A stretch of DNA of 39,427 bases from Pseudomonadota bacterium. Lineage in GTDB: Bacteria; Bdellovibrionota; UBA2428. Position 1 is the first letter of the stretch. Each line of letters opens with the position of its first letter. Location: NCBI GenBank assembly GCA_018001635.1, contig JAGNHS010000028.1, forward strand, positions 1 through 39,427. The letters are read 5' to 3'. The notes under the pieces are model-generated. The model searched no databases. It was given only the letters and a program-made list of their open reading frames with translations, and was not told where the DNA came from. Shown here one piece after another: positions 39,269 through 39,427 of the stretch. Position numbers and translations under genes: made by a program.

Positions 39269-39427
39269 ATGGGAAAATTTAGATTCTTAGCTATGCTTGG
39301 CTTAGCTTCTGCCTTTTTATTTGCAGAAGATTCAAAAAATCATCTTCTTGAAAGTGCTGATAGCCCTGTATTGGCTTTTGGGGGTAGCTTTAGTCCGCCC
39401 ACTGCGCGCATTCGCATGACATCGTTT
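39269..39427 (+). CDS. Secreted protein, truncated at the window edge
   Basis: The first 53 codons of an open frame running off the right end. A signal peptide (MGKFRFLAMLGLASAFLFA, cleavage about 19) is followed by EDSKNHLLESADSPVLAFGG and a Ser/Pro/Arg stretch. The ATG at 39269 is preferred over an in-frame GTG two codons earlier; no strong Shine-Dalgarno is seen. Function cannot be judged from this fragment. It is divergent from the secreted protein gene at 39103. Confidence 0.55.
   Translation, partial: MGKFRFLAMLGLASAFLFAEDSKNHLLESADSPVLAFGGSFSPPTARIRMTSF

Noticed and set aside
1..39427. CRISPR arrays, insertion sequences, prophage or integrase signs
   Set aside because: No regularly spaced repeats, transposase or integrase frames or phage structural genes were seen. 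The tRNA pair is not flanked by integration-type repeats that I could identify.

Overview
The window is an AT-rich, gene-dense chromosomal segment of a Gram-negative, flagellated, diderm bacterium. LpxC and an LPS/LTA-type phosphotransferase, many lipoproteins and Sec signal peptides, an outer-membrane-barrel candidate, a FliL paralogue, a bactofilin and the run ruvC-ruvA-ruvB / lpxC-ntrY-ntrX-pyrF all fit this. The large share of exported proteins of unknown function, together with these genes, suggests Bdellovibrionota (a Bdellovibrio-like or Oligoflexia-type lineage). That placement is an inference from gene content; no rRNA or other decisive marker is present. No phage, transposase or CRISPR array was seen. 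No gene-free gap exceeds 300 bases; the largest lies between two secreted-protein genes at 30877-31070.

Layout. (1) 28-4598, minus strand: pyruvate kinase -> FtsB/DivIC-like protein -> lipoprotein -> oppB -> oppC, an overlapping operon-like chain. (2) 4678-6445: a FliL-like protein, divergent from a membrane coiled-coil protein translationally coupled to a bactofilin. (3) 6442-9955: an exported GH1 beta-glucosidase and three membrane or secreted unknowns. (4) 10023-18051, plus strand: a small membrane protein, the RuvCAB resolvasome, LpxC, an NtrY/NtrX two-component system and PyrF, nearly all with 4-23 bp overlaps. (5) 18035-22323: an LTA-synthase-like phosphotransferase, YajQ, a HI0933-type flavoprotein and a GreA/B-like factor. 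(6) 22398-27331: four or five exported proteins. These are a HExxH candidate metallopeptidase, an isoaspartyl peptidase/asparaginase lipoprotein divergent from an exported cyanophycinase-family S51 peptidase, and a transglutaminase-like Cys/His/Asp protein with an exported partner. (7) 27481-29793: a frameshifted SDR-family gene running into a tRNA-Thr/tRNA-Tyr pair behind rlmB. (8) 29821-39427: mostly exported unknowns. They include a collagen-like lipoprotein, a glutamine-dependent NAD+ synthetase carrying a signal peptide, an extremely charged Arg/Glu/Lys helix protein next to an outer-membrane barrel, coiled-coil secreted proteins, and a palindrome-rich promoter at the right edge.

The most interesting points are these. 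There is a possible exported cyanophycin-degradation pair (cyanophycinase plus isoaspartyl peptidase), and an NAD+ synthetase with a signal peptide that cannot be explained away by an alternative start. A hydrophobic-free secreted helix (ER/K type) sits next to an outer-membrane barrel. The NtrX regulator has lost the sigma-54-contacting GAFTGA loop. An SDR gene carries a visible frameshift. FtsB and a lipoprotein gene overlap out of frame by 118 nt. A 141-bp element is bounded by 21-bp inverted repeats, and a set of TTGTAC palindromes overlaps the -35 box of a secreted-protein gene.
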